From positions 11,483-75,482 of the forward strand of contig CAWITA010000006.1 of the NCBI GenBank assembly GCA_963838835.1: a DNA stretch of 64,000 nt. The letters are read 5' to 3'. The notes under the pieces were generated by a model. The model did not search any database. It was not told where the DNA came from and saw nothing but the letters and a program-made list of their open reading frames with translations. Source of the stretch: Bog-473 sp963838835 (GTDB taxonomy: Bacteria; Actinomycetota; Acidimicrobiia; Acidimicrobiales; RAAP-2). Each line of letters starts with the position of its first letter. The first letter of the stretch is position 1. This document shows, piece by piece, positions 26,513 to 36,195 of this stretch. The position numbers were made by a program, and so were the translations under genes.

Positions 26513-27212
26513 GATCAGGGACCTCAGCGTCTCTTACGGGGCGGTACAGGCGCTTCGCTCGGTTTCCTTCGACGCCGCACCGGGTGCCATCACGGCTGTC
26601 CTGGGGGCCAACGGTGCGGGCAAGACCACGCTGTTGCGCGCCATCTCCGGATTGGTCAAGCCCCAGAGCGGGTCGGTGCGCTTCGACGGAAGCGGCATGT
26701 TGGGCCGCAAGGTCGAGAGCATCGCGCGCATGGGGGTGGCGCACGTGCCCGAGGGCCGCGGCGTGATCGAGGAGCTGACGGTGGAGGAGAACCTGCGCCT
26801 GGCCACGCTGTGGTCGCTCCGCAAGCAGGAGCGCCAGGCCGCCATCGCCGCGACCCTCGAGCTGTTCCCGCGCCTGCAGACGTTTCGGCGCAGACAGGCC
26901 GCCACCCTCTCGGGCGGTGAGCGCCAGATGCTGGTCCTGGGCCGGGCCCTCATCTCGCGGCCCCGCCTCCTCCTCCTCGACGAACCGAGCCTGGGTTTGG
27001 CTCCGTTGGTGACGCTCCAGTTGATGGCGCTCCTACGGGAGCAGACCGAGGGGAAGGACATCACCGTGGTGTTGGTGGAACAGAACGCGCGCAGCGCGCT
27101 GTCGGTCTCCCACCACGCCGTGATCCTCAACTTGGGACAAATCGTCGTGTCCGACGATGCGACGGTGGTGGCCTCCGACGATGCACTCCGCCACCACTAT
27201 CTGGGGTTCTAG
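26505..27212 (+). CDS. livF: Branched-chain amino acid-type ABC transporter ATPase LivF
   Basis: 235 residues. Walker A GANGAGKTT, signature LSGGERQML, Walker B LLLLDEPSLGLAP and VLVEQNAR, all typical of LivF. I chose the ATG at 26505, which gives the usual LivF start MLEIRDLSVSYG and overlaps the livG end by 8 nt. It pairs with LivG as the two nucleotide-binding subunits on the cytoplasmic side. Confidence 0.93.
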   Translation: MLEIRDLSVSYGAVQALRSVSFDAAPGAITAVLGANGAGKTTLLRAISGLVKPQSGSVRFDGSGMLGRKVESIARMGVAHVPEGRGVIEELTVEENLRLATLWSLRKQERQAAIAATLELFPRLQTFRRRQAATLSGGERQMLVLGRALISRPRLLLLDEPSLGLAPLVTLQLMALLREQTEGKDITVVLVEQNARSALSVSHHAVILNLGQIVVSDDATVVASDDALRHHYLGF

Positions 27213-27216
27213 CGCG

Positions 27217-28095
27217 ATGACCCTGTTCTTCGACTACACCCTTGACGGCATCGCGAACGGCATGATCTATGCCTTGCTGGCGCTCGCGCTGGTACTGATC
27301 TACCGGGCGACCAAGATCATCAATTTCGCCCAGGGTGCGGCGGGCATGTTGACGACGTTCATCGCGTTCAGCCTGCTGTCGCGCGGCCTCGGGTACTGGT
27401 GGGCCTTCATCCTCGTGCTGATCATCGGGTTCGCCATCGGGGCGGCGAGCGAGCGCATCCTGATCCGTCCCCTCCACGGCCGCTCGGAGCTCAACCCCGT
27501 CATCGTCACCATCGGGCTGCTGGTCGTCTTCGAGGGCCTGGCGGGAGCCATCTACGGCAACGCCAGCCGCGGCTTTCCCGCCGCCTTCTCGCAGGCCGGC
27601 CTGAAAATCGGTCGGTCAACGATCGCCTTCTCACACTTCGACGTCTTCATCTTGATCACCGTGCTCGCCGTGATGGCGGCCACGCTCGTGCTGTTCCGCT
27701 ACACGGCAATCGGGCTCCGCATGCGGGCCACGGCGTTCTCCCGCGAGATCGCCCGCCTGCTCGGGGTCAGGGTGGGCCTCTTCCTCACACTCGGGTGGGG
27801 ACTGGCGGGCATCGCCGGGTCCCTGGCCGGGCTGCTGGTCGCGCCGACTAGCAGCTTCGGCCCGTACTACATGGACCTCATCCTCGTCTACGGCTTCACC
27901 GCCGCCGTGATCGGAGGCCTCGAGAGCCCCGTAGGCGCACTCATCGGCGGGCTGATCTCGGGACTGTGCATCTCATACGTGGGCGGGTACCTCGGTTCGG
28001 GCCTCGAACCCCTGGGTGCCCTTGCTCTGCTGATGGTTGCCCTGATGGCTCGGCCCGAGGGCCTCTTCGCCCGGCCGCCGGCACGGAGGGTGTGA
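27217..28095 (+). CDS. livH: Branched-chain amino acid-type ABC transporter permease LivH
   Basis: 292 residues with about eight hydrophobic segments. Family features are GMIYALLALALVLIYRATKIINFAQG at the N-terminus (given here by its ends, residues 12 to about 37) and the coupling-helix region around GAASERILIRPLHGRS. ATG start 4 nt after the livF stop. Forms the membrane channel together with LivM, whose start follows one base after this stop. Confidence 0.92.
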   Translation: MTLFFDYTLDGIANGMIYALLALALVLIYRATKIINFAQGAAGMLTTFIAFSLLSRGLGYWWAFILVLIIGFAIGAASERILIRPLHGRSELNPVIVTIGLLVVFEGLAGAIYGNASRGFPAAFSQAGLKIGRSTIAFSHFDVFILITVLAVMAATLVLFRYTAIGLRMRATAFSREIARLLGVRVGLFLTLGWGLAGIAGSLAGLLVAPTSSFGPYYMDLILVYGFTAAVIGGLESPVGALIGGLISGLCISYVGGYLGSGLEPLGALALLMVALMARPEGLFARPPARRV

Positions 28096-28096
28096 C

Positions 28097-29158
28097 ATGG
28101 ATCGCGCCGCCATCACGCGTGTGCTGCACGTGACTCGCCAGCCTTTGGTGCGCCATCTGCTCTTCGCCGCGGTGGCCGGCGCGGTGCTCTACGTCCTCAC
28201 GGCGCGGCTCAGCTCGTACAACGACTACCAAGTGGGCGAGATCGCCGCCTACGTGGTGGCGCTGGTCGGGCTGAGCGTGCTGACTGGTCTCAACGGGCAG
28301 ATCTCACTCGGCCATGGCGCGTTCATGGCAGTCGGCGCCTACACCATGGCGCTCCTGATGAATCACACCGGTTCCAATTTCATCCTCGAACTCGCGGCTG
28401 CGGCGGGCGTGGCGGCGGCAGCGGGGCTCGTCATCGGATTGCCGGCCACCCGGCTCAAGGGCCCGTACTTGGCAGGGATGACACTGCTCTTCGCCCTCGC
28501 CGTGCCCTCGATCGCCGACAAGTGGCCCAACACTTTCGGCGGGGACCAAGGATTGACCACCACGGTGCCCACGGCACCAGGATCGCTGGGGGCCGAGCAA
28601 TGGCTGGCCGACATTCAGATCATCGCCGCCCTGGTCGTAATGGTCCTGCTGGCCAACTTGCTGTCGAGCCGGTTCGGCCGCGCCTTCCGGGCCGTGCGTG
28701 ACGACGAGATCGCGGCGTCGCTGTCGGGCATCCACGTGGCCCGCACCAAGGTGACGGCCTTCACCATCAGCGCCGGCTGTGCCGGTCTCGGTGGTGCCCT
28801 GCTCGCACTGTCCACCGGTGTGGTCAACACCGGGGAGTTTCCGCTCACGCTGTCGATCCAGCTCCTGGCGGCCATGGTGCTCGGTGGCACAGGGACGCTG
28901 ATCGGCATGGTCTGGGGCGGCATCCTCCTCGTGTACCTGCCGCAGTGGTCGACCTCACTGTCGTCGCATTTCAGCTTGGGAAGCGGAGCCAACGCCTACC
29001 TGGCCACCATCATCTTCGGCGTCGTGTTGATCGTGGCGATGATCGCGGCACCGACGGGGATCCAGGGCGGGTTGCGCCGAGTCTGGGCGCACAGGCCCCA
29101 CCTTCCGAAAGGCGGCCGCGGCGCGACGGCACCGGTTCCGGCCTCTGCGGGTGACTAG
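28097..29158 (+). CDS. livM: Branched-chain amino acid-type ABC transporter permease LivM
   Basis: 353 residues. LivM features: LTGLNGQISLGHGAFMAVGA, FRAVRDDEIAASLSGI (the EAA-like coupling region) and the final GLRRVW tail. Eight to ten hydrophobic segments. It follows livH by a single base and precedes the substrate-binding protein by 59 nt, so the five genes form one operon. Confidence 0.93.
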   Translation: MDRAAITRVLHVTRQPLVRHLLFAAVAGAVLYVLTARLSSYNDYQVGEIAAYVVALVGLSVLTGLNGQISLGHGAFMAVGAYTMALLMNHTGSNFILELAAAAGVAAAAGLVIGLPATRLKGPYLAGMTLLFALAVPSIADKWPNTFGGDQGLTTTVPTAPGSLGAEQWLADIQIIAALVVMVLLANLLSSRFGRAFRAVRDDEIAASLSGIHVARTKVTAFTISAGCAGLGGALLALSTGVVNTGEFPLTLSIQLLAAMVLGGTGTLIGMVWGGILLVYLPQWSTSLSSHFSLGSGANAYLATIIFGVVLIVAMIAAPTGIQGGLRRVWAHRPHLPKGGRGATAPVPASAGD

Positions 29159-29217
29159 GGCATGCGAGATCGAAGCGAACCAGCACAGTTCCAACAAACC
29201 CAAATGAAGGAGGAGTG

Positions 29218-30612
29218 ATGCCACAACGACCAAGGAGAAGATTCGGATGGCTCGGGTGGGCCCGCGCCCTCGCGGCCGGTTCCATCGTGACCATGCTGGG
29301 AGTGACGCTGCTGCCGGCCACGGCCGGCGCGGAGAGCACCCCCGGGGTCACCTCGACGTCGATCACGATCGGCGCCACGGTGCCCCTCACCGGGCCGGCC
29401 GCGCCGGGCTACGACGAGATCGCCCCGGCCATGGACGCCGTCTTCGCCTACGTCAACGCCCATGGCGGTGTCGACGGTCGCAAGATCAACTACACGTATC
29501 TCGACGACGGCTATAACCCCGCTAACACCGCGACGCTGACGCGCAAACTCGTCCTGCAGGACAACGTCTTCGCCGACGTCGGTTCCCTCGGTACGCCGAC
29601 GCAGTCGGCCGTGCAGGCGTTCTTGAACGCGCAGAAGGTGCCCCAGCTCTTTATCGAGTCGGGCTGCAACTGTTGGAGCAACCCCAAGTACCCTTACAGC
29701 CTCGGATGGCAGCCGCCTTACACGGTGGACGGGAAGATCCTCGGCTCCTACATAAAGACCAACTTCGCCGGGAAGAAGATCGGCTACCTCTACCAGGACG
29801 ACGAATTCGGACAGGACGTGGTCAAGGGGCTCGACATGGAGATCCCGTCGTCCTCGGTCGTCTCGCGCCAGACCTACGACGCGGCGACACTGGCCGGCCC
29901 TCTGTCCAACCAGATGGCGGCGCTGAAGGCCGCCGGGGCCCAGGTCGTGGTCCTGGCTACCATCCCGGCCGCCACCGCGCTGGCGATGCTGCCCGCCGCG
30001 GTCTTGAGCTACTTCCCCCAGTACGTCGTCGACGGCGTCGGCGCGGACCCGCCCACGGTCGGACCGCTCCTCTCGTCGTTCGCCCAGAAGGGCGGCGCGT
30101 CGGCGGCGCAGGTGTCGGCGGCGGCGGGCCTGCTGAACGGGGTTATCACGAACGCGTACTTCGCCCCCGAGTCGGACACGACCAACCCCTGGGTGCAAGT
30201 CGAGAAGAAGATCCTCGAGCAATACGCCCCCTCGCTGTGGGCCAAGTCCGGGCTCGACGGGAACACCCAGTACGGCGTGGCACTGGCCTACACCTTCGTG
30301 CAGGCCCTGGAGAAGGCCGGGAAGAACCTGACCCGTCAGAGCCTCATCAACGCCATCGCCAACGACGGCAAGGACTTCGTCACCCCGGGCTTCGTGCCCC
30401 TCTCCTACTCGAGCTCCGTCCACTTCGGGTTCGAGGGCGGGGAAGTGATCAAGCTGGAGACCTCGGCGCCGCCGGCGGTGACGCCAACGGGGAGTTGGAT
30501 CGGCGGCGTCCCGGTGAGCCCCGTCTATGTGACGAATCCGGGCACGGGACCGATCAAGAAGTACACCGGGCCGACCTCGGTCCCACCGGCCAAGCTGCAG
30601 TCGACCGCCTGA
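29218..30612 (+). CDS. LIV-type periplasmic/extracellular substrate-binding protein
   Basis: 464 residues. Signal peptide with twin Arg-rich start and hydrophobic core up to TAGAES. The mature protein begins STSITIGATVPLTGPAA, the canonical LIV-binding start, and continues with AYVNAHGGVDGRKINY. I chose the ATG at 29218, with AAGGAGGAG 4-12 nt upstream; a GTG lies one codon earlier. It captures the substrate for the LivFGHM transporter encoded just before it. No lipobox Cys is evident at the cleavage site. A strong hairpin follows the stop. Confidence 0.92.
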   Translation: MPQRPRRRFGWLGWARALAAGSIVTMLGVTLLPATAGAESTPGVTSTSITIGATVPLTGPAAPGYDEIAPAMDAVFAYVNAHGGVDGRKINYTYLDDGYNPANTATLTRKLVLQDNVFADVGSLGTPTQSAVQAFLNAQKVPQLFIESGCNCWSNPKYPYSLGWQPPYTVDGKILGSYIKTNFAGKKIGYLYQDDEFGQDVVKGLDMEIPSSSVVSRQTYDAATLAGPLSNQMAALKAAGAQVVVLATIPAATALAMLPAAVLSYFPQYVVDGVGADPPTVGPLLSSFAQKGGASAAQVSAAAGLLNGVITNAYFAPESDTTNPWVQVEKKILEQYAPSLWAKSGLDGNTQYGVALAYTFVQALEKAGKNLTRQSLINAIANDGKDFVTPGFVPLSYSSSVHFGFEGGEVIKLETSAPPAVTPTGSWIGGVPVSPVYVTNPGTGPIKKYTGPTSVPPAKLQSTA

Positions 30613-30622
30613 GGCCGGCGTC

Positions 30623-30655
30623 GCCGGCGGCGGGGGTGGTTCCTCCGCCGCCGGC
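30623..30655 (+). terminator. Strong GC hairpin after the liv operon
   Basis: GCCGGCGGCGG (30623-30633) pairs perfectly with CCGCCGCCGGC (30645-30655), an 11-bp stem with an 11-nt loop, starting 10 nt after the stop of the substrate-binding protein. There is no T-run, as is usual in high-GC actinobacteria. The LLM gene begins 9 nt beyond it, so the hairpin may only attenuate. Confidence 0.6.
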
Positions 30656-30663
30656 CGCGGCTG

Positions 30664-31542
30664 ATGAAAAATGGGCGAATGCAATTCGGACTCCACGCCC
30701 TGGGCATCGGATCCGGCGCGGACCCAGCGGTGATAGAAGCCGTCGGGAACGCCGCCGACCGGTGCGGTTTCGCCACGCTGTGGGCCGGCGAGCACGTCGT
30801 GATGGTGGACCGGCCCGACTCGGTCTATCCCTACTCCGACGACGGACGCATCGCCGTGCCAAGCGATGCGGACTGGCTCGATCCCCTGGCGGTCCTTGCC
30901 TTCGTCGCCGCCAGGACAACCCGGATCCGGCTCGCCACGGGAGTTCTGCTCCTCCCCGAGCACAACCCGCTCATCGTGGCCAAGCAGGCGGCGAGCCTCG
31001 ACGTGCTGTCACAGGGACGGTTCGTCCTCGGGATCGGCGTCGGCTGGTCCGCCGAGGAGTTCGCGGCCCTCGGCGTGCCGTTTGCAGGTCGAGGCGCGAG
31101 AACCGGGGAGTACGTCGAGGCGATGCGGACACTCTGGCGAGACGATCCGTCGTCCTTCAACGGCGAGTACGTGCGCTTCCAGCGGGTGCGCTGCTTCCCG
31201 AAGCCCGTCCGGCGGAGCCTCCCGGTGGTGCTCGGCGGCAACGGCAAGCGCGCGCTCGAGCGGGTGGCGCGCCACGGCGACGGTTGGTACGGCTTCAACC
31301 TGACCCTCGACGAGGTCCCAGGGCGGCTGGAGGTGCTCCGGGCTGCAGCCGAGCGCCACGGTCGGAGCACCGAGTCGTTGCGGACCGCAGTCTCTCTGGT
31401 GGACGCGACGGCTTCTGACCTGCCGCGCCTGGCGACGCTCGGCGTGGACGAGGTTGTGCTGGTCGAGTCCCCCCCGCCGGCGCCCCGCGAGGCGGCGGCC
31501 TGGGTGGAGGAGCTGGCCCGGCGATGGGGTGTCGAGGGGTAG
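30664..31542 (+). CDS. LLM class flavin/F420-dependent oxidoreductase
   Basis: 292 residues, luciferase-like monooxygenase TIM barrel. N-terminal QFGLHALGIGSGADP, mid-region RFVLGIGVGWSAEEFAALGV and LPVVLGGNGKRALERVARH are typical of the F420-dependent subgroup (TIGR03619-like). The ATG at 30664 follows the hairpin; an ATG five codons later is possible. It may oxidise or reduce a compound imported by the neighbouring transporter. Cofactor choice (FMN or F420) is not proven. Confidence 0.87.
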   Translation: MKNGRMQFGLHALGIGSGADPAVIEAVGNAADRCGFATLWAGEHVVMVDRPDSVYPYSDDGRIAVPSDADWLDPLAVLAFVAARTTRIRLATGVLLLPEHNPLIVAKQAASLDVLSQGRFVLGIGVGWSAEEFAALGVPFAGRGARTGEYVEAMRTLWRDDPSSFNGEYVRFQRVRCFPKPVRRSLPVVLGGNGKRALERVARHGDGWYGFNLTLDEVPGRLEVLRAAAERHGRSTESLRTAVSLVDATASDLPRLATLGVDEVVLVESPPPAPREAAAWVEELARRWGVEG

Positions 31543-31635
31543 CTGGCGCGGGTTGCGCCTGGTGCTCCGGCTCAGGTCAGGCGCGCCGGCGGCGGTTGCT
31601 GCTCGCCCAGCGGGATGCCGTGGCGCGGCGTATAT

Positions 31636-31700
31636 GAATCCTTCCGAAACACCCCCCTATTACGGAAGACTATCTCTATAACCTTCCTTAATTACGGAGG
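31636..31700. promoter_or_regulatory. A/T-rich island with repeated ATTACGGA elements
   Basis: An unusually A/T-rich stretch in the 268-nt gap 31543-31810. CTTCCG (31641-31646) pairs with CGGAAG (31663-31668). ATTACGGA occurs twice (from 31659 and 31691), 32 nt apart or about three helix turns, each followed by AG or GG. The pattern suggests a regulator binding region. No credible gene lies in the gap, although short frames are open. Confidence 0.35.
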
Positions 31701-31810
31701 GCTCACACAGGCGTCAGGGCTCAACGGGCGCTGGATTGATCGGTTTCGAGGTGCGACCCTGGACACGACTATTTCGCGCCGGAGGTCCCGGTTTGGCAGG
31801 GCGTCCCTGG

Positions 31811-32587
31811 TCAGCGGTAGTTGGGGCGCTGCTTTCGGCGCGCCTCGGGGCGCTCTCGGGGGTAATTGCCGATGTGGGTGTAGAGAATCCCGCTGTTGAG
31901 TGCCGGTGTCCGGGCCATGTCGAGCGACTCCCAGATTGCCCGGACGGTGCCCTGGATGGCCTTCGGGTTGCGCTGCGCGATGGACACGGCGATCTCACGT
32001 GCTCGGGCCCGCAGTTCTTCTCGGGGCACAACCTCGGTCACCAGGCCCAGACGGAGCGCTGTCTCGGCTGTGATCCGCTCCTCGTTCCCCATCAGTGCCC
32101 AGCGAAGGACGTCGCCCAGAGGGACTCCCCGATGGAGCATGCCGATCGGCTCGAGCGCCGAAACGATGCCCACGGAGGCGTGCGGGTCGAAGAACTCGGC
32201 GTCATGCGAGCAGACGACGATGTCGGCCTCGTTCAAGAAGTACTGGCCGCCACCCGCGCACATCCCGTGCACGGCGACCACCACCGGCTTCCACACCTTG
32301 TGGTGCAACTTGGGCGAGAGGGTGACGCCCGGATCGAAGTAGTTCCACCAGTTTGGCCTCGTGAACCACGTCCCGCCCCCCTTGACGTCGAGCCCCGTGG
32401 AGAAAGCTCGGTCACCATTGGCCTGCAACACGACCGAGTGGATGTCGTCCTCTTCGCGCACGGTTTCCCAGGCCCAGGTCATGTCCGCCGCCATGACGTC
32501 GTTGAACGAGTTGAGGGCGTCGGGACGGTCGAGCGTGATCGTGGCGACGTTCTCCGCGACCTCAAACGTGATGGCTTCGAGCCCCAT
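31811..32587 (-). CDS. Enoyl-CoA hydratase/isomerase family protein
   Basis: 258-residue crotonase. CoA/oxyanion-hole motifs AFSTGLDVKG and GMCAGGGQYFLNEADIV are visible. The catalytic Glu region reads FFDPHASVGIV, unlike the PE of true hydratases, so the reaction may differ. ATG start at 32587. The next crotonase gene lies upstream on the same strand with a 104-nt gap. Likely role in beta-oxidation-like steps of a CoA-activated acid. Confidence 0.87.
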   Translation of the reverse strand: MGLEAITFEVAENVATITLDRPDALNSFNDVMAADMTWAWETVREEDDIHSVVLQANGDRAFSTGLDVKGGGTWFTRPNWWNYFDPGVTLSPKLHHKVWKPVVVAVHGMCAGGGQYFLNEADIVVCSHDAEFFDPHASVGIVSALEPIGMLHRGVPLGDVLRWALMGNEERITAETALRLGLVTEVVPREELRARAREIAVSIAQRNPKAIQGTVRAIWESLDMARTPALNSGILYTHIGNYPRERPEARRKQRPNYR

Positions 32588-32691
32588 GCATCCTCCTCGC
32601 AGGCCGGTGGCCTCCTGATCGAGAATAGTGCACTCTTTATGTCGAGACGGCCCGGGAAGCCGGGTCCGAAGGGGACCTCAGGCGGTGGAAC

Positions 32692-33486
32692 TCAACTCCG
32701 CTCCTTGGTGCGGCCGAACTCGTGGGGGACCCAGCTGGGAGACCGCTTCTCCATGAAGGCCCGCATCCCTTCGCGCGGCTCCTCCGACTCCTCCAACGCC
32801 CAGAACATCGTCTGGTAGTCGATGAGCCCATAGCGTTCGTTGAGCATCCGCTTGACCTGCATGCGAGCCATCGGAGGGGTCTGCAGGATCTCGCTGACCG
32901 CCTGCACGGCCGCCTTGCGCAACTCGTCGTGCGGCACGACCCGAGAGATCACGCCCAGTCTTTGTGCTTCGGCGGCGTCGAATCGGCGAGCCGACAGCAA
33001 CAGGTCGCGCGCGACGGCGACGCCGACATGCGCGGGCAGGACCGCCGCATACGTCGCGTCGGGAATGCCCCGCAGTAGCTCCGGCACGCGGAAGGTCGCC
33101 CGGTCGCTCGCGACACAGATATCAGCCAGCATCGCGATCAGCAGGCCGCCCGCTTGGCAGATGCCGTTCACTGCGACCACGACCGGCGCCCGGCTGTCGC
33201 GGATGTCCAGGAAGGGCAGGATCTCGTGGCCGATGTCCGGCGGGATTGCGTCGCCCGGCTGGGAACGGCCCCCCAGGTCCCCTCCCGGAGCGAAGACGTC
33301 GCCTGTGCCGGTGATGACGAGCGCAGCCAGGTCCGGGTCCTGGTTCACCAGGCGGACGGCCTGCTTGATGCCGAAGTACATCGCCGGCGTGAGCGCATTC
33401 CTCGCCTCCGGCCGGTCAATGGTGCACCAGGCGACAACGCCGTCACGCTCAAACCGCAACCCGGCCGCGCCGAGATCCTCCGACAC
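32692..33486 (-). CDS. Enoyl-CoA hydratase/isomerase family protein
   Basis: 264-residue crotonase. The oxyanion-hole sequences VFAPGGDLGG and GICQAGGLLIAMLADI are present, and the active-site segment RVPELLRGIPD retains the Glu after Pro. I use the GTG at 33486 (SEDLGAAGLRFERDG); the frame is open to 33894, but the extra 136 residues are low-complexity. Paralogous to the crotonase at 31811. The 211 nt upstream hold nothing recognisable. Confidence 0.87.
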   Translation of the reverse strand: MSEDLGAAGLRFERDGVVAWCTIDRPEARNALTPAMYFGIKQAVRLVNQDPDLAALVITGTGDVFAPGGDLGGRSQPGDAIPPDIGHEILPFLDIRDSRAPVVVAVNGICQAGGLLIAMLADICVASDRATFRVPELLRGIPDATYAAVLPAHVGVAVARDLLLSARRFDAAEAQRLGVISRVVPHDELRKAAVQAVSEILQTPPMARMQVKRMLNERYGLIDYQTMFWALEESEEPREGMRAFMEKRSPSWVPHEFGRTKERS

Positions 33487-33697
33487 GCGTCCCCTCTCTC
33501 TCGTCCAAGTGGGACGGACACTATCGGGCTCCCCTCTCCGAGTTGCCACTTGAGTCGATTCTCTTGGGGCCTGACCAGCGACAACGCCCTCCTCGGGCTC
33601 GGTGGCCCGCCCGCTGGCACCCCGGTATCGTGACATCGACGTCGAGATCACGAGAGGGATCCACCATGGTCGCATCCGCCCCGCCATGCCGTCGGGC

Positions 33698-34751
33698 TCA
33701 GTGCCGGGGGTGAGCCGCCAGGAAGGACCACACTGCCGCGCTCGAGTCGAAACCCAAGTACGGCTCGCCTGCAAGCAGCACGGACCCCGGACTCCCCGGA
33801 TGGCCCATCCACGCGTGGTCGGCCCCCGCCACCTTGACCCATTCGACGCTCGTCGCATCCCGACACGAGCCCCAGGTCTCGACGGTGACGGCACGGTTCG
33901 ACACGTCGCCAGTGGTGAGCGGAGAACCGCATCCGTCGGCCGAGGCCAGCGTCTCGAGCGCCACCAGGGGGGGAGGGAACGTGACGCCCGAGACGCCGCG
34001 CGTCCCCTTTCCTCCGTTGATCGGGATGTTCTGGTCGTCGGTGCCGTGGATCTCCATGACCGACACCGGACGTGCGGGGTGGCAGCTCGGTTCCATCAGC
34101 GCGCCGGACTGGACTGCGATGGCATCGACGGTCGTCGACAGTTGGCAGGCCAGGGCGAACGCCAGGAGTGCCCCGTTGGAGTGTCCAGTGAGGAAGACCC
34201 GGTGGGGGTCGATGTGGTAGGTCGACTCGAGGTGGCCGATGAGAGCTCGGATAAAGGCCACGTCGTCCACGTTGTTCCGACTCGCCTCGGCCCACCCACA
34301 GCACCCGCCCGCGTTCCAGACCAACCGTTGGGGTCCGTACCCCGTCGGGGTCCCGTCTGGGTACGCCACGATGAAGTCGTTCGCCTCCGCCAGGCCGTCG
34401 AAGTCGGTGTTCTGCTCGAACTGGACCCCCGAACCCAGGCCTCCGTGGAGGGCGATGAGGAGGGGCACGGCGCTCTTCGGCAAGGTGCGCGGGACGTAAA
34501 CATGGTAGGTACGCCGAGAACCGTCGACCTCAAGACTGGCGTCGATTCGACGGCCCCGCGGGCGCGACGGCGGCGCGGGTGGGGGCTCCGCCGGGGACGT
34601 AAGGCGCTGCGCCGGTGGTCGCGCGCTCGGCCGCAACAGCGCCCGCGGATGTACCCGTGACGGGTACCGCCACGAGGGCGAGGGTCACCGCCGCGACCAT
34701 CACGATCGCGCCCCGGGGGCGCCTCAACCGGCCAGAGTGCGAGAACGCCAT
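33698..34751 (-). CDS. Secreted PHB-depolymerase/LpqC-like esterase (frameshifted)
   Basis: The signal peptide and catalytic domain lie in two different frames. The first frame starts at the ATG 34751 with MAFSHSGRLRRP and hydrophobic core VMVAAVTLALVAVPV. The second carries the esterase: oxyanion ALHGGLGSG, the PHB-depolymerase hallmark WNAGGCCGW, nucleophile TGHSNGA and the final His in AGADHAWMGH. The switch lies in the low-complexity linker, about 34550-34620, and the span is one base over a multiple of three. Joined, the protein is about 350 residues. It cleaves polyester or feruloyl-type esters outside the cell. Confidence 0.82.
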
Positions 34752-34825
34752 GCCTGCATTGTGGAAGGGCCTTGTGAGGAAACTGTCGCGCCAGGTGTCA
34801 GAGAAGTATGAGGGAAGTTCCCGAC

Positions 34826-36100
34826 CTAGCCCACTGTCGTCTTTAGAGTGAGGTTGTTCGCAGCTGGGTTCCACTGATAGACGAACACCGGTCCGTCGCC
34901 GTCGAAGTGTCCTCCCGCGAAATCGAACGTCCCGCCGCCGCCTGGAAGCGTGACGTGGGTGAGGGATTCGCCACCCCGGAGGAACGTCTCTTTGTTCAAG
35001 GTCTTGCCGGCGGCCTTTACGATGTCCTCGAACAGGTCGACCTGCACACACGCCGTCTGGGGTGCGGTCCAGGTGACGGGTGTGGACGCCGTGGCCGTGA
35101 TCGGATTGTTGATGGTCGCCTGCGGCTCTGCCGCCTGGATGGTGGCGACACAGCGCTTCATCGCCGGGTCATTCCAGAATACGGAGGCCGGTGGGATGCC
35201 ACCCGCGGTGAGAGCATTCTTGAGAATTGCGTTCGAGTGCCCGGCCTTGTTCGACGTGTAGGCGTCGAGATCGGTGTAGTCCGTCGCGATCAGTCGCGGC
35301 ATGTATGTGCTCTGGGTGCTCTGGAGTGCGGAGGGAAATCCGTTACCCGAATTCCCAACGGCCACGACGACGTTTGCCCCGGATGACTGGAACTTCTGGG
35401 CAATAACGCCGTACTCCGAGACCTGCGCGGTCGTGTCGGTGTCGGGCACGCTGTTGATCGCGGTCTGCACCACGTCCACGTTCAGCTTGTGCAGAGAAGT
35501 CTCGACGAGGTTGACCTCCGCCTGATCAAGTGACGTCCCCACCACGGCGACCTTCTTCCCAGTGAAGGCGCTTTCCTGCTTGAAGATGGACATCTCCTTC
35601 GGGACCAGATCGCTGTCCGAGATAAGATTGTTGAACGAAGGGGCCTTGGCCTGGGCCGTCTCGGCGGCGGTCAGCGATGCACCGACGATGGGCACATCGT
35701 GTGTGTCCACGTAACAGGCGGTATCGACCGCCTGGAAGAAACCCAGGACCGCGAACACCTTGTCGTCTTCCGTGAGCTGAGTACAGGCGGTCGCAGCAGC
35801 CGCCGTCCCGAGGGGGTCGACTGGTACGAACATCGGAACGATCTTGCGGCCGTTGATCCCTCCGTGTGCGTTGATCTGGTTTATGAGCGTCGCGTACGCC
35901 ACCTGATAGTTCCCAGGGTCGACGTTGATGAGGTTCCGGATGGCCGCGACATCGGGGTAGGTCACGCCGACGGTGATGGTCGACGATGTGACCCCTTGGT
36001 CTTGAGCGGACGCGCCGTCAGCGGCGCCGAGCGCGACGAGCTGGACGAACCCTGCGATCGCAATGAGCAGAACCACCAGCCTCGCGAGAGCTTTCTTCAT
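34826..36100 (-). CDS. LIV-type substrate-binding protein of the fusion transporter cluster
   Basis: 424 residues. Signal peptide starting MKKALARLVVLLIAIAGF and ending near GASAQD. The mature start GVTSSTITVGVTYPDVAAI is typical of LIV-type binding proteins, followed by NQINAHGGINGRKIVPMFV. I chose the ATG at 36100 with AAAGGA upstream; the frame is open to 36427 but that region is intergenic in character. It lies downstream of the LivHMG and MFS-LivF fusion genes on the same strand, so it is the likely receptor for that system. Confidence 0.9.
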   Translation of the reverse strand: MKKALARLVVLLIAIAGFVQLVALGAADGASAQDQGVTSSTITVGVTYPDVAAIRNLINVDPGNYQVAYATLINQINAHGGINGRKIVPMFVPVDPLGTAAAATACTQLTEDDKVFAVLGFFQAVDTACYVDTHDVPIVGASLTAAETAQAKAPSFNNLISDSDLVPKEMSIFKQESAFTGKKVAVVGTSLDQAEVNLVETSLHKLNVDVVQTAINSVPDTDTTAQVSEYGVIAQKFQSSGANVVVAVGNSGNGFPSALQSTQSTYMPRLIATDYTDLDAYTSNKAGHSNAILKNALTAGGIPPASVFWNDPAMKRCVATIQAAEPQATINNPITATASTPVTWTAPQTACVQVDLFEDIVKAAGKTLNKETFLRGGESLTHVTLPGGGGTFDFAGGHFDGDGPVFVYQWNPAANNLTLKTTVG

Positions 36101-36181
36101 GTTGTCCTTTCCGCACGAGGCGTGCCGATTCTGTGGATGCCCGCCTCGGTGCGAGCGACGAGCTCCCCGTCCGATCCTTTG

Positions 36182-36195
36182 ATTGGCGTGCCAAT
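36182..36195. promoter_or_regulatory. Palindrome ATTGGC-GT-GCCAAT upstream of the binding-protein gene
   Basis: Perfect 6-bp inverted arms separated by two bases, 82 nt before the start of the substrate-binding protein gene. The compact spacing is typical of a dimeric repressor site. A further self-complementary CCAATTGG occurs near 36273. The whole gap 36101-36371 has no gene that I can support. Confidence 0.4.

Noticed and set aside
29155..30963. 602-codon minus-strand frame opposite the substrate-binding protein
   Set aside because: Antisense shadow without motifs; crosses the end of the liv operon.
31615..31899. Short plus-strand frame across the A/T-rich island
   Set aside because: No ribosome-binding site, overlaps the convergent crotonase end and has no recognisable sequence pattern.
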